Positions 11,079 through 22,978 of a stretch of DNA of 64,000 bases are shown here, piece by piece. The translations under genes and the position numbers were made by a program. Each line of letters starts with the position of its first letter. The first letter of the stretch is position 1. Below the pieces are notes generated by a model. The model did not search any database. It saw nothing but the letters and a program-made list of their open reading frames with translations, and was not told where the DNA came from. Origin of the DNA: Plectosphaerella cucumerina. Lineage: Eukaryota > Ascomycota > Sordariomycetes > Glomerellales > Plectosphaerellaceae. The DNA lies in assembly GCA_020746995.1 (NCBI GenBank), contig JAGPXD010000001.1:3844001-3908000 (forward strand), in the 5' to 3' direction.

Positions 11079-11974
11079 ATGAGGCAAACACTACGTCTCC
11101 TCGCCAACGCGAAGTCGATCCGGTACCTCGAGCCCGGCACCCCGACCGGCCTGACTGGCCTCTGGACGCACAACAACCCGCGCTCTGCTCTTCTGTTCCT
11201 CTACAGCAGCACCCTCGAGAAACTGCGAGCACTTCCCGAAGCATCCCTTTACCGCCAATCCGCCGAGGCCGTGACCAAGCATCGCCTCAATCTTGTCGAG
11301 GCGACAGTGCCGGTTGGTTACGATGCCTGGCTGCGCGACAACAAGGACTTGGCAAAGGTCCTTGCCGAAAACCCCGAGGGCTTCCGCGTCGCAAGCGGCC
11401 GACTCGATGGCAGCGAAGCTCGCGTGCTGAAGTTCGGTGGCAAGACATTCGTTATCCGTAAACAGCACGAGGAGGGCGACATCCGGCTGGAGGAGTGGGA
11501 CGGAGAGGCGGACGAGGGTCCGGGGTCCGAGGGCTTGAGGTCCGAAGAAGAGCGTGCCGACCAGGCTCTCTTGGCCAAGAGGACCGACCTGAGGGGCGCC
11601 TCCACGGTGCAGTGGAAGCAGGAGCCGCAGCTGACGGCCGACCAGTAAGTCTTCGCCATGCCAACTACGAAAGTGTGATACTAACGGGGTTACCACCCGC
11701 GCAGGGTTTCAGAGCTGGAGACCAAGATCGGCGCTGGCCTGATTGAGGAGGTCATTCAGGTGGCCGAAGGTGAACACCTTCTGGTCGACACGATGCTTCA
11801 GTCCAAGGTGTAAGCATCACTCCGTCCCCCGCCACCCGTGTCCCCCTTGGATGGCCATGCACCTCCAATCATCTGCCTATGAAATACCACGTACTGACAT
11901 GTTGCAGCTGGGAGGATCTCGAGGAGAAGCCTGCCAATGGGCAGTGGGCGTACTTTGACCGCACTCCTCAATGA
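11079..11974 (+). CDS. Mitochondrial complex I accessory subunit, NDUFA5/29.9 kDa type
   Basis: Accessory subunit of NADH:ubiquinone oxidoreductase on the matrix arm. Exons 11079-11644, 11705-11809 and 11908-11974 give 245 residues. The start, MRQTLRLLANAKSIRYLEPG, is a basic, Leu-rich presequence. The NDUFA5/ETC complex I conserved region follows: PTGLTGLWTHNNPRSALLF, LEKLRALPEASLYRQSAEAV, TKHRLNLVEATVPVGYDAW. The remainder is the longer acidic C-terminal extension typical of the fungal 29.9 kDa subunit, ending WEDLEEKPANGQWAYFDRTPQ. Introns of 60 and 98 nt have GTAAG donors. It is convergent with PPM1, with 188 bp between stops. Confidence 0.92.
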
Positions 11975-12162
11975 AGACGTGCATGGGCCGGCTTGGACGT
12001 GTTCCCGTTCCACCTTGGCCGTGTAAACTAGGTCGCCAGAAGAGCTACCCCTTTCAAAAGACATATGTATTCGGACCAGTCGTCCCATTGCGACCAGATG
12101 TTTCTGTTTTGCCTGGCTTGAGCATGTGTTCTCCAGTTGCAGAGGTGATTGGCGTGTCTTCA

Positions 12163-13303
12163 TTAAGCTTGTAGTTTGGCGGACTCTGATCGCCATCCCC
12201 ACGCCACAACGTAATGGTCTGCGAGCATATGCCACTCCTCGAGCTCATCGAGACCCTCAATCGCATCCACTCTCTCCTTTTCCGCGAGGGAGAACCATGT
12301 GTCCCATATCTGTCTGATCGTCAAAGCCCCCGCCTCTGCAAACCCGGCGTCCAAGAGGCGTTGCTTTTCATGTTCGGGTGTTGGGTAACTTGTCAGAGTG
12401 GGTAGGCGAATCCTGCGTTGTGCAAGATTGGACACCATCATCCTTCCAAAGGAGTCGTCAGGTTGGATAGGCTCGTACAGCATGGCCGACAGCGATGGAA
12501 TTCGTGCGGCAAACCAGTCAACCACGGCGCCTGCTGAGGCTGGCTGGAGATAGCACAGACAGCACTCAGATATCAGCACCGTAGGCACGTCCAATCTGAG
12601 ACCCGCGATTGGCGAGGCATTGATGGCTTGTGGTAGAGGATCCCTTAGGTCGATCGCGTGGCAGTAGTACTCGCCCCCGAGGGGCGGCCGACATGACCAT
12701 GACCCGCTCTCTTCGATGGTAGGGTGGCCGATGATGCTTTGCAGGCCAGGATTACCCAGAACAATGCGGCTCTTCTTCCTGACGGACTCGGGAAAGTCCA
12801 GCTCATGATATATCAAAGCTGGTCCTGACTTTCGGGACAGTAGGCGGAAGATGCGTGTGTCCGTTCCAGCGCCGAGGGAGATGATTTGTCTCTTGGGCAC
12901 TGGCACTTCTGCGTTGCCTTCGCTAGGTTGAACGCAGGCGAGAAATGAGTCAAGCAGATGATCCAGAGCGCGAGTTCTCGCGTAAGTTCCTACGACACAT
13001 CTTCTATTAACGTCCTGGCCCAGATCCCGCAAGAGGGTAGAACATGCCTCGATTGATGATAGGCAGCCTCCTCGGCGGCTCCTGGGCCTTCATCTCCACG
13101 AAATATTGCGCAAAGGGGTCGTCCAGGTATCCAAGGCTGGCTGCGCTGAGCCGAGAAACCGCGGCATCATCATCGGTCCCTTGAATTGCATGGTCATCGC
13201 TGGTGCCCGGCCGTCCCACGCTCCGGCCACCTCGACTTCGAGGCCCGCCGCGAGCACCGCGAAGGGACAGAAGGTTCGGGATAGATGGTGGACCGCCGGA
13301 CAT
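12163..13303 (-). CDS. PPM1: Protein phosphatase 2A leucine carboxyl methyltransferase (PPM1/LCMT1)
   Basis: Methylates the C-terminal leucine of the PP2A catalytic subunit using S-adenosylmethionine, which governs assembly with regulatory subunits. Two exons (13048-13303, 12163-12989) give 360 residues. Family blocks are RLPIINRGTYARTRALDHLL at the splice, SAM-binding motif IISLGAGTDTRIFRLL, the acidic loop VLISECCLCYL, MLYEPIQPDDSFGRMMVSNL, and a C-terminal DHYVVAWGW. A basic, Ser/Gly-rich N-terminus precedes LDDPFAQYF. The 58-nt intron appears to start with GC rather than GT: only CGA-G|GCATGT joined to GTAG|GA-ACT restores the invariant INRGTY sequence. It is divergent from the membrane protein at 13748. 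Confidence 0.92.
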
Positions 13304-13747
13304 GATGCGAGTCAAATGGTGGTGGCAGGTACTCAGAATCGCTGTTGGTTGTGAGAGGAGCTCCCGTCTGTGCAGAGTGGCGGGTTACTAAGCAGGTGGT
13401 GCATCCAGCACTTTGAAGTCAGCTTGGCTGTTGCCTGCAGTCGAGACTGGTTGGTTGGTTGGCAGTTGGTCGGTCGCCAAGTCGGTGTTGGTTGCGAGAG
13501 AGACTGCCCGGGATGGAAGGATTCGCCAACACGGACTCCACAGCCACTGTCCGTCTGACGTGCATGGATGTTTCGGGGTCCACGTCACGCGAAATACGAA
13601 CACTACGTTACCACGCCACATCCCTCCGTTCTGTTCCTTTCACTCTCAGCAGTTACTTTACATCATCATCTAGTGGCCTTCCGCCCATACTTTCCTTCAT
13701 TACACTACCAGCACCTCTTCAGCAGCGTCGCTGTATCCCGTCACATC
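13304..13747. other. Divergent PPM1/membrane-protein promoter region
   Basis: No gene seen; ordinary base composition. A TTGGTTGGTTGG stretch at about 13450 is the only simple-sequence feature. Confidence 0.6.
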
Positions 13748-15057
13748 ATGTTCGGCGTCAGTGCTGGCGCCTCGCTCGCCGCCGCCCTCTATCGCAGGAC
13801 GGCCGGCATCGAGGACTCGCATCTGTACAGAAGGTTTGCCGAAGGCGCTACCCATGGCGGGCACAGCAAGCCGAATGAGAACATCATCCTTCCCATTCTA
13901 TTCGTAATCAACGTTATTCTTTTCCTGCCCATGGTCTTCATTGTGAGTCCACATCTTGCGTCCTAGTTATCACGCAGCGCCCGAGCTCACCACTACTATA
14001 GATTCTCTACACCTTCAACCATGTGTTCCCCGCTCTCGCCATGGTGGAGGACGACGGAGCAGAGTATGAACCGGTGCCTCTTGTCGAAGACGAGGACAGC
14101 GCCGGTACTGAACCCGGCGCCAAGAACGTCGTGACCCGTGACGCGGAGCGTCTCAGCCTCAGCAACGGCCCGGTTACTTCCAGCCTTCGAGCTACCCATC
14201 GGCTATTCCGTGCCAACGGCGGCTTCGGTGCCAGCTCCCGCGGCTTCCTCTGTCTCAGTGCATCGACAGTGGCTACTGGAGTCCTGTGTGGCATCTTCGC
14301 CAGCGCCATGGGCCCCATCTTCGCCCCGGTCGCCGTGCTTCTGGCGTCTCTTGCGCTTGGTAAGTTCAGCATGACCCCTAGAGGCTGGCCTGGCACCTGG
14401 GATCACCTCCCCACGTTCCTGTGCAACATTGACTGATTCTGGGTATAAATTATAGTCCAACTTAGCACTACCTGGGTCCATATCATCATAACTCGTCGGT
14501 CCTCTGCCGGCTTCTGGCGGCGCCTGCCTCCCTTCCGCCGCACTTTCGACGCAACCGCTCTGCCTACAGTCATCTACTGGCTGGCCATTCAAGCCGCGAA
14601 CATCCTCCCTATTGCTCTTATCTATCTGCTGGGCATCACAGTCCCGGGTATGAAAGACTCCTCGGGCAGAGATAGAGATGCCCACATGACTCCCGAAGCT
14701 TGGAAGACGGCTCAGTCTTTGAAGGCGATCGTGGTCGTCATCGTCACCATCGCCGTGGGCCTCGGCTTTATCATCCCCGCCCAGACTATTCTCATCCGCG
14801 TCCAAGCCTCTCTGCTCCCCGAGTCCGAGGACACCATTGTTGCATTCGACCGATCCTTTGGCGGCGCCGTCCGCCCTACCATCCTGGGTGGCAAAGGCTA
14901 CGCGACCGTCGCGGACGCCTGGCGTTCCCTCACCGTGTCTGCCTGGCGTCGCCTCCTCGGCCTCTACGTCAAGATCATCTTCGTGAACATCTTCGCCATA
15001 CTGGGTATTTCACTGGTGATTGGCCTCGAACTCTTGGCCATCAGCGCCTTCGCCTAG
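13748..15057 (+). CDS. Conserved fungal multispanning membrane protein, function unknown
   Basis: Exons 13748-13942, 14002-14359 and 14456-15057 give 384 residues. Roughly six hydrophobic segments are visible, including IILPILFVINVILFLPMVFI, a paired stretch around GVLCGIFASAMGPIFAPVAV, TVIYWLAIQAANILPIALIY, IVVVIVTIAVGLGFIIPAQT, and a C-terminal VNIFAILGISLVIGLELLAI. A short acidic loop (EDDGAEYEPVPLVEDEDSAG) follows the first segment. There is no cleavable signal peptide; the N-terminus MFGVSAGASLAAALYRRTAG is mildly amphipathic. I do not recognise a characterised family. Some related fungal proteins carry a 'ubiquitin carrier' label, but nothing here looks like an E2 fold. ATG 13748 was chosen over upstream non-ATG extension. 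Confidence 0.8.
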
Positions 15058-15559
15058 CGAAGACTTGCACTCCACCACCCACTCTCACTCCAACAAGAAG
15101 CGTGCTTGGGTCATCACCTCACCTTGTCGAGCGTAAAACGGAGGAATGGTGCGTTCCGACGGGCCCCAGGTCAACCCAGCAACTGAACGTACCGGTATGT
15201 GCCGGGTACGGGAGAACGTCTCTCCCAATCTGGGATGCCATGTCACATCTGGGTGGTATACTAGATAGTTTGCACATCACAATACCTCATTGTTATTTGT
15301 AATCGAGTCGGTGTCATTGCTGCGTGGATTCTGTCATTACCTAGGCTTGCCTGAGAGTTCGTCACAGCAAGCTCTCCAGTCGGGACTTCTATCATGCATT
15401 CCTCTATGTTCAGGCAGTCAGCTGCCACCAGCCTCTTCGTCAGTCATGCCGCCAGTTACTCCTAGGCGCCTGATATCTCCGCCGCATCACCTACCACTTG
15501 AGACCCGGGGTATAGAGTGTGGCAGGTGCGGTGCATCGCCAACAGCAGGCTCGCGCCGT
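15058..15559. other. Convergent 3' region, membrane protein/kinesin
   Basis: Shared 3' flank of two convergent genes; no gene or element seen. Confidence 0.6.
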
Positions 15560-18500
15560 CTACTTCTGAGAGAAAAACCAACTGCTTCGCTTGTTGGAAC
15601 CACCTTCGTTCTGCTGGATGCTGTTGATCACGGGTATGGTGGGACCGGGCTCTCCGCCACCGCCGCCGCGGAGAGGCTTGGCGATCCGACTGCCGGCATT
15701 CGCAAAGCTGAAGCCGCCGAGACCTGCCGAGTTGAGGCCGCGTGTGCTGCCTGCTTTGGCCGCCTCGAGACGTTCCTTGACGGCGGCGAGTTGAACTTCG
15801 AACCTGTGGGGGAACACTTGTTAGACATGCCCTTCTGTGGAACGGGTATTGGCCGTTGAGTCTGGGTGGCATGATGAATGATCCGACAACGCCAGACGTT
15901 GCGAGTGACCATTCACAAACAAGGTTGACAACGAGCAAACGGCGGGGTGGTACGTACTTGTGGTTTGCAGACGCCAGCTTCTCTTGACTGTCCTGCAGAA
16001 GGCTTTCGAGACTCTGGATGCGCTCGTTCCGTGCGATCAGTTTGCGTTCCGCAATGGCCACCTCCTTCTTCAGACCCGAGTTCTGCTCGACCAGCTGCCG
16101 CTGCACCTGCGTGAGCTGCTCGAGATTTCTCTCCAGGAAGGCCATCTTCTTCTGCTGGGCGCGGTTGTTGGAGGAGCGAAGGACGTTGTTGTACTGCTCG
16201 CGGGTTTCGTCGAGCGAGATTTCGAGCTCGACGACCCGTTCGCACCGGTTCTGCAGGTCGCGCATCAGGCTCTTCTTCATGATGTCGAACTCGGCGATTT
16301 GCTGTTGGATTGTCTTTCCGTTGGCCATCGGCGCCACAGTGCCGGCTTTGACTCTCTGCTGAAGATCGTCGATAAGGGCCTTCATCCTGTTGTTCTCGGA
16401 AGCCTTCTGGGCAATTTCGGCCTTGAGCTCGTCAACAGCCTCCAGTGAGGCTGTCTGCTTGTTGGAATACGCACTCTCCAGGCGAGCTTTGACTTCCTCC
16501 ACATCGGCTTCTCCCAGGTTCCGTGTCAGGAGAGTCTCGTACTCCTCCTGCATGGCAGAGAGCCTCGCCTCGAGGTCCAGTCTCCGCCGCGTCTCCGCCT
16601 CGGACGACGACGAGCTGTACACGGAAAGCTCGGCCTGTCGCACGACCCCCTGAATTTCTTCAAACTGTGCTTTCAGGGTTTGGAACTCTTCCGGGGCGAT
16701 CGGGTCGCCCGCACTGCTGTACTCCTGGAGAGCAGCGAGGTGCTTGATCGCGTCTGCAATCGTCTTCTCGTTCTCACTGAAGACGTCCGCGCCAAGGTCA
16801 AAGCCAGCCATCATCTTGGCCATCTTCTCGGCCTTCTTCTTCTCCTTCTCGTCCAGGAGGGCCGTCGTCTCCTTGGCACTCATCTTGGCGTCGAGCAGGT
16901 GTTGCTTGACTTCGTCGAGTTCCGTCGTCAGCTCCGAGTTCTGTTCCTTGAGGGCATCCATCGTAATCTGAGCCTCTTTGCCTTCAAAGTTGAGGCGCTC
17001 AAGCATCATCTTGACTTCGTTGACCTCGGACGTGAGCTTTTCGTTCTCCTTGCCGGTCCGGCTGTCGTGTTCTTTGAGGAACGAGAGCTCATCCTTGATT
17101 TCGCGCAGAGCCTTTTCGGCGGCTGCATACTGGGACTCCTTCTCAGCGAGTTGGTCTTGAAGTTCGTTTTCCCGGCGGAGGAAGTCATCCCGTTCGTCCT
17201 TGTCGAGCGGCAAGCTGGGTGTGCCGGCTCTTTCAGAGATGGCAGGGGTGTCCGCCCTACTCTCGGGGATGAGACGTGAGGGGGTCGAAGGGCGTGGTGC
17301 TCTTGGCTCGATTTTGGCGCTTGTCACGCCTTCAAGCGAGGTCGGGGACACCCATTTCTCCTTTGGTACCGATTCGCCAGACCGCCACATCTGAATTTCT
17401 CCCTCCAGGTTGGCGACATAGCTCTCAAAGTTTGTGATCTGGCCCTTCGCCTTGCTGAGCAGAGACTTGAGCTCTGCGGGGCTAAGCTCCGCGTTGACCT
17501 TGGCCTTGTTCTTGATAGCCTTTGCCCTCGTTCCGAATCTTAGGGTGCTCAGGGTTTCCGCGTCGTTGTAGCTACTGGGGGAACAGTTGATGATGAGGGT
17601 TGTCCGGCTGTTGCCACCCAGCGATTCCTGGAGGATGCGGGTGAGCTTCGAGTCGCGGTAGGGCACGTGGGACGATCTGCCGTCCGTCAGGGCGTTGATG
17701 ACCATTCCAAGAGCGCTCAGACTCTTGTTGATCTTCTTGGCCTCTTCCAATGTCTGGCCGCTGGCGCCTGTCTTGCCAACCTTTTCGCTACCCGCGAGAT
17801 CGACCAGGAACAGCTGACCGCTCTTCGCTGAGCCGGTCTCCACGTTCTTCTGAGTGATGGTGATAACGAAGATGGAGTGCGATCGTGATGACTCCTGGTT
17901 CATGTTGGTGGCGGCAACAGCGCGTGCATTGCCGCCCCTCCTCATGACCTCGTAGACCTCCTGGACACTAGAGACGTAGATCTCCAAGAGGCCCTTGACG
18001 TAGACGCCCCTGCTCTTCTCCTCGTGAACCGGCAGGTTATCGTTTTGTGGCGCCAGGAGATCACGAATCTTCTCCATGTAGATCTCCATGTAACTGACAC
18101 GGACGGTGTACTCGATGGTGCCGGGACTGGACATGATGCTGGCAAAGATCTGCTCCACGATTCTGGGAATCACGCCCCGACCATCGTCGTCGTCGATGCT
18201 CGAACCCATCATGGTATAGGATTTGCCCGCGCCGGTTTGGCCGTACGCAAAGACGGTGCCATTGTAGCCGTTGAGGATATCGTCGACGGTGGGTCGGATG
18301 GAGAAGTCGAAAATGTCGGATTGTTTGCAGTTCATGTCAAATACCCGGTCAAAGGTGAACGACCCCTGGGCTTCCTTGGACTAGTAGGACGAGGATGTCG
18401 GGTTAGCTGGGTGCATCGCGTTGACATGATGTCGTGGGCGGGAAGGGGACACGTACATCGAGGCTGCACGTGTCCTCGGCATCGAAAGTGACAATAGGCT

Positions 18501-18579
18501 GTCCGCCCGATTCCAGCTCGACCTTGTTCTGGGGCCGGAACCGAGCGACTACTTTGATGCTGTTGTTTGCGCCGGACAT
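15560..18579 (-). CDS. Conventional kinesin heavy chain (kinesin-1)
   Basis: Plus-end microtubule motor for vesicle and hyphal-tip transport. Exons 18457-18579, 15958-18380 and 15560-15803 give 929 residues, essentially the length of fungal conventional kinesins. The motor domain is N-terminal: IKVVARFRPQ, P-loop GQTGAGKS at 88-95, switch I NQESSRSHS, switch II LVDLAGSEK, HVPYRDSKLTRILQESLGGN. A neck, hinge and long coiled coil follow (FLRRENELQDQLAEKESQ onward), with the conserved late coil QVQRQLVEQNSGLKKEV. The tail after the last intron contains the autoinhibitory IAK motif at 889-891 and a Gly-rich end. As in other fungi, no light-chain gene is visible nearby. The first exon encodes 41 residues up to CSLD; the 76-nt and 154-nt introns close phase exactly. 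Confidence 0.97.
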
Positions 18580-19854
18580 GGTGGCGGTGAGGGGCTTTCT
18601 GCGGGTGGAGAGAGCGGGTGTTGTCGACTCGTGGTGTGGCACGGGTGTCTGAACGACGGCGCCGTGGATATGACCGGCGTTCAGTCGTCTGCCGGTAGAC
18701 TCCGGCGGGAGCAGGTATATGCCGTGTGTTGAGAAGTAGCCGCAAGGACGGTGGAGGGGCGAGAGCGCGGTAAATCTGACCAGACGCACGGAAGGATCAG
18801 AAAACAGTTCGCATGTCGCAGAAGCATGGGCGGGTCGAGACGCAGCAGGGAGGAGCCTCTGGGCGGAAAGGAGGCACACAGGGTGCAACGACCGCGCTGG
18901 CTTGCTGACTGGTGCTGTGTTGAAGGTCTGGCTGCGCGTCTTGCACCTGTGCCGTGGTGTGCGGTGCGGTGCGGGATGAGATGACAACTGGCTCGAGGCT
19001 CAGTTGTTTACAACGGGAATTCGCGTCGAGATAGAGATGGGCTGGGGGATGGTGGGTGACGGGAGGATGGTGGGAAATGACCTACAACTCAGTTTCACCT
19101 AGGCAATTCGTAGGTGGTCTGCACTCTGCGCCCACCTCACTGCCAGTCATAATCAGGCACCGTCACCCTCGAGCTGCCTCTCTTTTTGTACTAGGGGGTG
19201 GAGCGAGGGGTCTTTCTTCGGCAAGTCAGGGGGTCTGGACAGCGGCCCGCCCCTCTTCTCTTCCACCTCAGACCAGGTCGCGCTAAGGTCCCCAAGTGAT
19301 CTCGCTCGATCTTACGTCCAGCGTCTCCAAGATTGCATTTATGGTGCAACTCGTATCCTCGTTCGCTACATCTTGCCCATGAGCACCAATGTCCAAACAC
19401 TAGCCAAGTCAAGGGGGGTGCTGACTTGTCGCTTCACGTCACCATTCCACGTGTCAAGGCACAGCGACAGACAGGGTCTCCCCCCGCAGCTGGTCATACA
19501 GCGGGAGGGGCTGCATTAGAGGTCGAGATTGGTACAATGTTGGTTTTGATTGCATTACAAAGACTCGCTATAGAATGCCATTCTCCGAAAACGCCCAGCA
19601 CGAGGAGCCCCGGGGGTTCCAAAGTTCAAACACAACGCCATTTGATCCTTCCAACCAAGCGCTTGCCAGTGAAAGACAAGAGGAATCCCGCGAAATGATG
19701 GTGGTACATCCAGCCCTGGCCTCAGATAAGGGGGACGAAGAGCTCAAAAGGTTTGGTAGACGGGACAATCAATCAACACTCCCGTGTCGAGCGGTAGGAG
19801 CCTCGTGTCGCGCCAACAACCTCAGCATGACCCATGTCGGTTGTTGCTGTGACC
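18580..19854. other. Kinesin promoter and RAD6 3' flank
   Basis: About 1.3 kb between two minus-strand genes. Only short, inconsistent frames are present; I see no gene, RNA or repeat. Confidence 0.6.
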
Positions 19855-20493
19855 TTAGTCCTCCCAGCTCTTCTCGACCGTCTCCCGTACCCTCTTGGTG
19901 TATTCCTTCCTGTTGTCTTTGTAGAGGTTGGAAGCTTCAACGTTCGCCGGTGAGCCAGTGTTAGGATCGTTAAGAAGACTAGACAAGCGACAGAGCGGTC
20001 AGCAAATGGTCGTTTGACACGGAACAACAGCCGAAGCACCCTCATACCTCTGGATACTCGTCAAGACCGCTGCGACATCATACGTAGGGCTCCACCTGTT
20101 CTGCAGAATGTCCAGACACAGCTCGCCGGTGGCATAGACGTTTGGGTGAAACATCTGGCTGATGAACTTGACTGCAGGTGGCTTGTTTGGGTATTGTTCT
20201 TCGAACTGCATCACCAGTCTGAAAGTGCCGTCTTCGAATGGTGTGTCGGCAGGGCCGATGATGACCGCGTTCCTTTGCACGCGCTGTCAGAGTAGTTCGC
20301 CAGGCTGGTTTGGATCGACATACCATGTCATGACGTTGTCGGGGACTGGCGAGGCAGATACTCCGGCGGGGGGGTCTGTCTGCATGCGCTGCGAGCAAGT
20401 GCATTAGTTATTGAAGGAGCTCGCCACCGGGCCGCCATCAAGGATGCCTACCTTGAAGTCGCGCATCAGGCGACGCCTGGCTGCAGTAGACAT
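19855..20493 (-). CDS. RAD6: Ubiquitin-conjugating enzyme E2, RAD6/UBC2
   Basis: E2 enzyme for PCNA ubiquitination with Rad18, histone H2B ubiquitination with Bre1, and N-end-rule degradation with Ubr1. Four exons (20452-20493, 20324-20388, 20048-20272, 19855-19978) give 151 residues. Start MSTAARRRLMRDFKRMQTDP is the RAD6 signature. The active-site Cys88 lies in HPNVYATGELCLDILQNRW, with SPTYDVAAVLTSIQSLLNDP and NTGSPANVEASNLYKDNRKE following. The protein ends EKSWED, without the long acidic tail of the Saccharomyces enzyme. Introns are 51-69 nt. The first exon of 14 codons and the splice after Trp36 fit known filamentous-fungal orthologues. Confidence 0.97.
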
Positions 20494-21090
20494 GATGCGT
20501 AGGTTGCCGAGAGTGATTTGCCGGTTTCGGAGATCGAAAACTACTCGCGACACGATGAGTACGGGTTTGTGGCTTGGGTTTGAAAGGATGCAGGTGGTCT
20601 TGACATGATAGACCAGGTGCCTTACCTTATCTCTTTGGCGGTACCTGTCGACAGTGATCCGTGGATGTCCACTTGCTGAGGTCAGCTGCACATCAAGGCT
20701 ACCAATCAGCGATACATCCGCTGTGGCCAATTAGAGGGCCAAGAGTGACTCCGGTACCCCAGGCTGGAAGCGAACGTCCCCGGGACCCAAATCGGCTCCA
20801 CACGCCACCTTTGGTCCCAGCAGCCGTGGTGACAAACCTGGAATGGCCGGGAATGCCGACTCAAGCCGAACCGTGCCGAGTTGTCGAAACCGGCGCCTTT
20901 AACCTTCACATGCCGAGTCGTCCATAACCTCATACCTAGCAATACCAACTTGTCTACAAACCACAAACTGCATCTCTCCCGTCATATTGTCCCATCCTCA
21001 CGGCCATCCTCCCTTGCTCCGATCTGCCTTCTTAATACTGACGACCTACGAGTGCCTCTTGTTCGCCCATCTTCAAGGAGCCCGCTCATC
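20494..21090. other. Divergent RAD6/thiolase promoter region
   Basis: No gene seen; base composition ordinary, without an AT island. Confidence 0.6.
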
Positions 21091-22502
21091 ATGATTGCGT
21101 GTCAATTGAGACTGGGAGCTGTTGCGGCCCCGATGCGTGCTTCCCGTCAAGGGGCTGTTCGTACTTTTACATCTGCGAGCATCCTGCGGAGGGAGGTTCG
21201 CGATGCCTACATCCTCAGCGCATCCAGGACCCCAACAGCAAAGGTGCGATTGAGAGACCCAGAGTTTTGCAGCCAAGGGCCCGGCCGGCTAACGCGGTGT
21301 AGTTCAATGGCTCCTACACGAACGTGTCAGCGCCTCAACTCGGCGCCGTGGCCATCAAATCGGCCGTTGAGAAGTCAGGAGTTCCCGTCTCGAAGATAAC
21401 GGACGTGTACATGGGCAACGTCCTCCAGGGTTCCGTTGGACAGGCACCCGCGAGACAGGCCTCCGTATTCGCCGGCCTTCCGTCGAGCGTCGAGGCGACG
21501 ACAATCAACAAGGTCTGTGCATCGGGACTGAAGGCCGTGGTGCTCGCTGCCCAGAACATCCAGCTCGGCCTGTCCGAAGCGCAGATCGCCGGCGGCATGG
21601 AAAACATGACCAGAGTGCCTTACTATGTTCCTCGGGCGTCGAGCCTGCCACCCTTCGGGCACGTCAAGATGGAGGACGGCCTCATCAAGGATGGTCTGAC
21701 CGACGTTTACGGCCAGTTCCACATGGGCAACTGCGCGGAGAACACAGCCAAGAAGTACGGCATTACCCGGCAGATGCAGGATGAATACGCCATCCAGTCA
21801 TATCAGCGAGCACAGGCCGCGTGGAAGGCCGACCTCTTCGCCGACGAGATCGCGCCCGTGACGGTGCCGGGAAAGAAGGGCGACACCATCATCACGGTTG
21901 ATGAGGGGTTCAACGACGTCAAGTTCGAAAAGGTCCCTACACTGAAGCCCGCTTTCGTCCGAGATGGTACCGGCACCGTCACAGCCGCCAACTCTTCTAC
22001 ACTCAACGACGGTGCCAGTGCACTGGTCCTGGGCAGCGAGGACGTGGCCCGCGAGTATGGTGCCGGCTCCAGGGTGCTTGCCAGGATCTGTGGCTCGGCC
22101 GATGCCGCGGTGGATCCGATCGACTTCCCCGTCGCTCCTGCTGCCGCCGTGCCTATTGCACTTGAGCGGGCCGGTATCACAAAGGACCAGGTCGCAATCT
22201 GGGAGTTCAACGAGGCGTTTGCTGCCGTTATCAAGGCCAACGAACAGGTCAGTATCCATCTTTACCCACCCATCCTATGTTCCTGTGCTGACACCAGAAC
22301 CCAGATCCTGGGACTGGAGGGTGCCAAGGTCAACCCTCTGGGCGGTGCGATTTCTCTGGGACATGCTCTTGGAAGCTCTGGATCAAGAATCCTCACCACT
22401 CTGCTGCACCAGCTGAAGCCGGGCGAGTACGGAGTTGCGGCGATCTGCAACGGCGGTGGTGCCGCAACCGCATTGGTTGTCCAGCGCGTGGAGAAGGTCT
22501 AG
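21091..22502 (+). CDS. Acetyl-CoA acetyltransferase (thiolase), probably mitochondrial
   Basis: Condenses two acetyl-CoA to acetoacetyl-CoA, or the reverse, feeding sterol synthesis or ketone and isoleucine breakdown. Exons 21091-21243, 21303-22247 and 22305-22502 give 431 residues. The first 34 residues are Arg/Ser/Ala-rich without acids (MIACQLRLGAVAAPMRASRQ), a mitochondrial presequence. The acyl-accepting Cys123 lies in INKVCASGLKAV; the catalytic His is in GGAISLGHALGSSG and the second Cys in AICNGGGAATALVV. NEAFA is present. No peroxisomal SKL-type C-terminus exists (ends RVEKV). Length and motifs match the ERG10-type acetoacetyl-CoA thiolases. The 57-nt second intron has no in-frame stop, so retention would insert 19 residues. 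Confidence 0.95.
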
Positions 22503-22978
22503 AAGTGGCGATGGATATTGATCGTAGCAGTTTGTTCATCAATGCCGTCCAGCGATTGGCGACGACTAGGTCAATATATCTCAAAGAAATAGATCGTCTC
22601 AGGCCCCAGCCATGATCTTGTGAGCTTGCAGCTTCGTCCCTGGTGGCCATAGCGGAGCCATCCAAAGTCCTCTCATCAATGCTTTTACATTGGGAGAGAA
22701 TTATGTGCCCTGAAAGGACTGATAATTCTGGATGTGAGAGCTGCGCAGCGGGTGGTACATGGAAGTTGAGGAATGGCATTCAGAAGTACATGAGGTCCTG
22801 GTACCTTTCAGGAGTGAATACTGGGTTGAGTACCTGATAGCACGGTCCTCTTTATCCGAGGCTTATCCGTGACCCAACCCAACCCGCTGTCTTAACGATC
22901 TAGTACCTCAGACTTGGAGGCTCCTTGCCCACAAGGCATCCCGACGCCAACCCTGGGTTACCTTCCAGCTTTCTTGAT
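22503..22978. other. Thiolase 3' flank and PCI-gene promoter
   Basis: No gene seen. GGTACCT and related GTACCT words occur at about 22800, 22834 and 22904. Confidence 0.6.
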
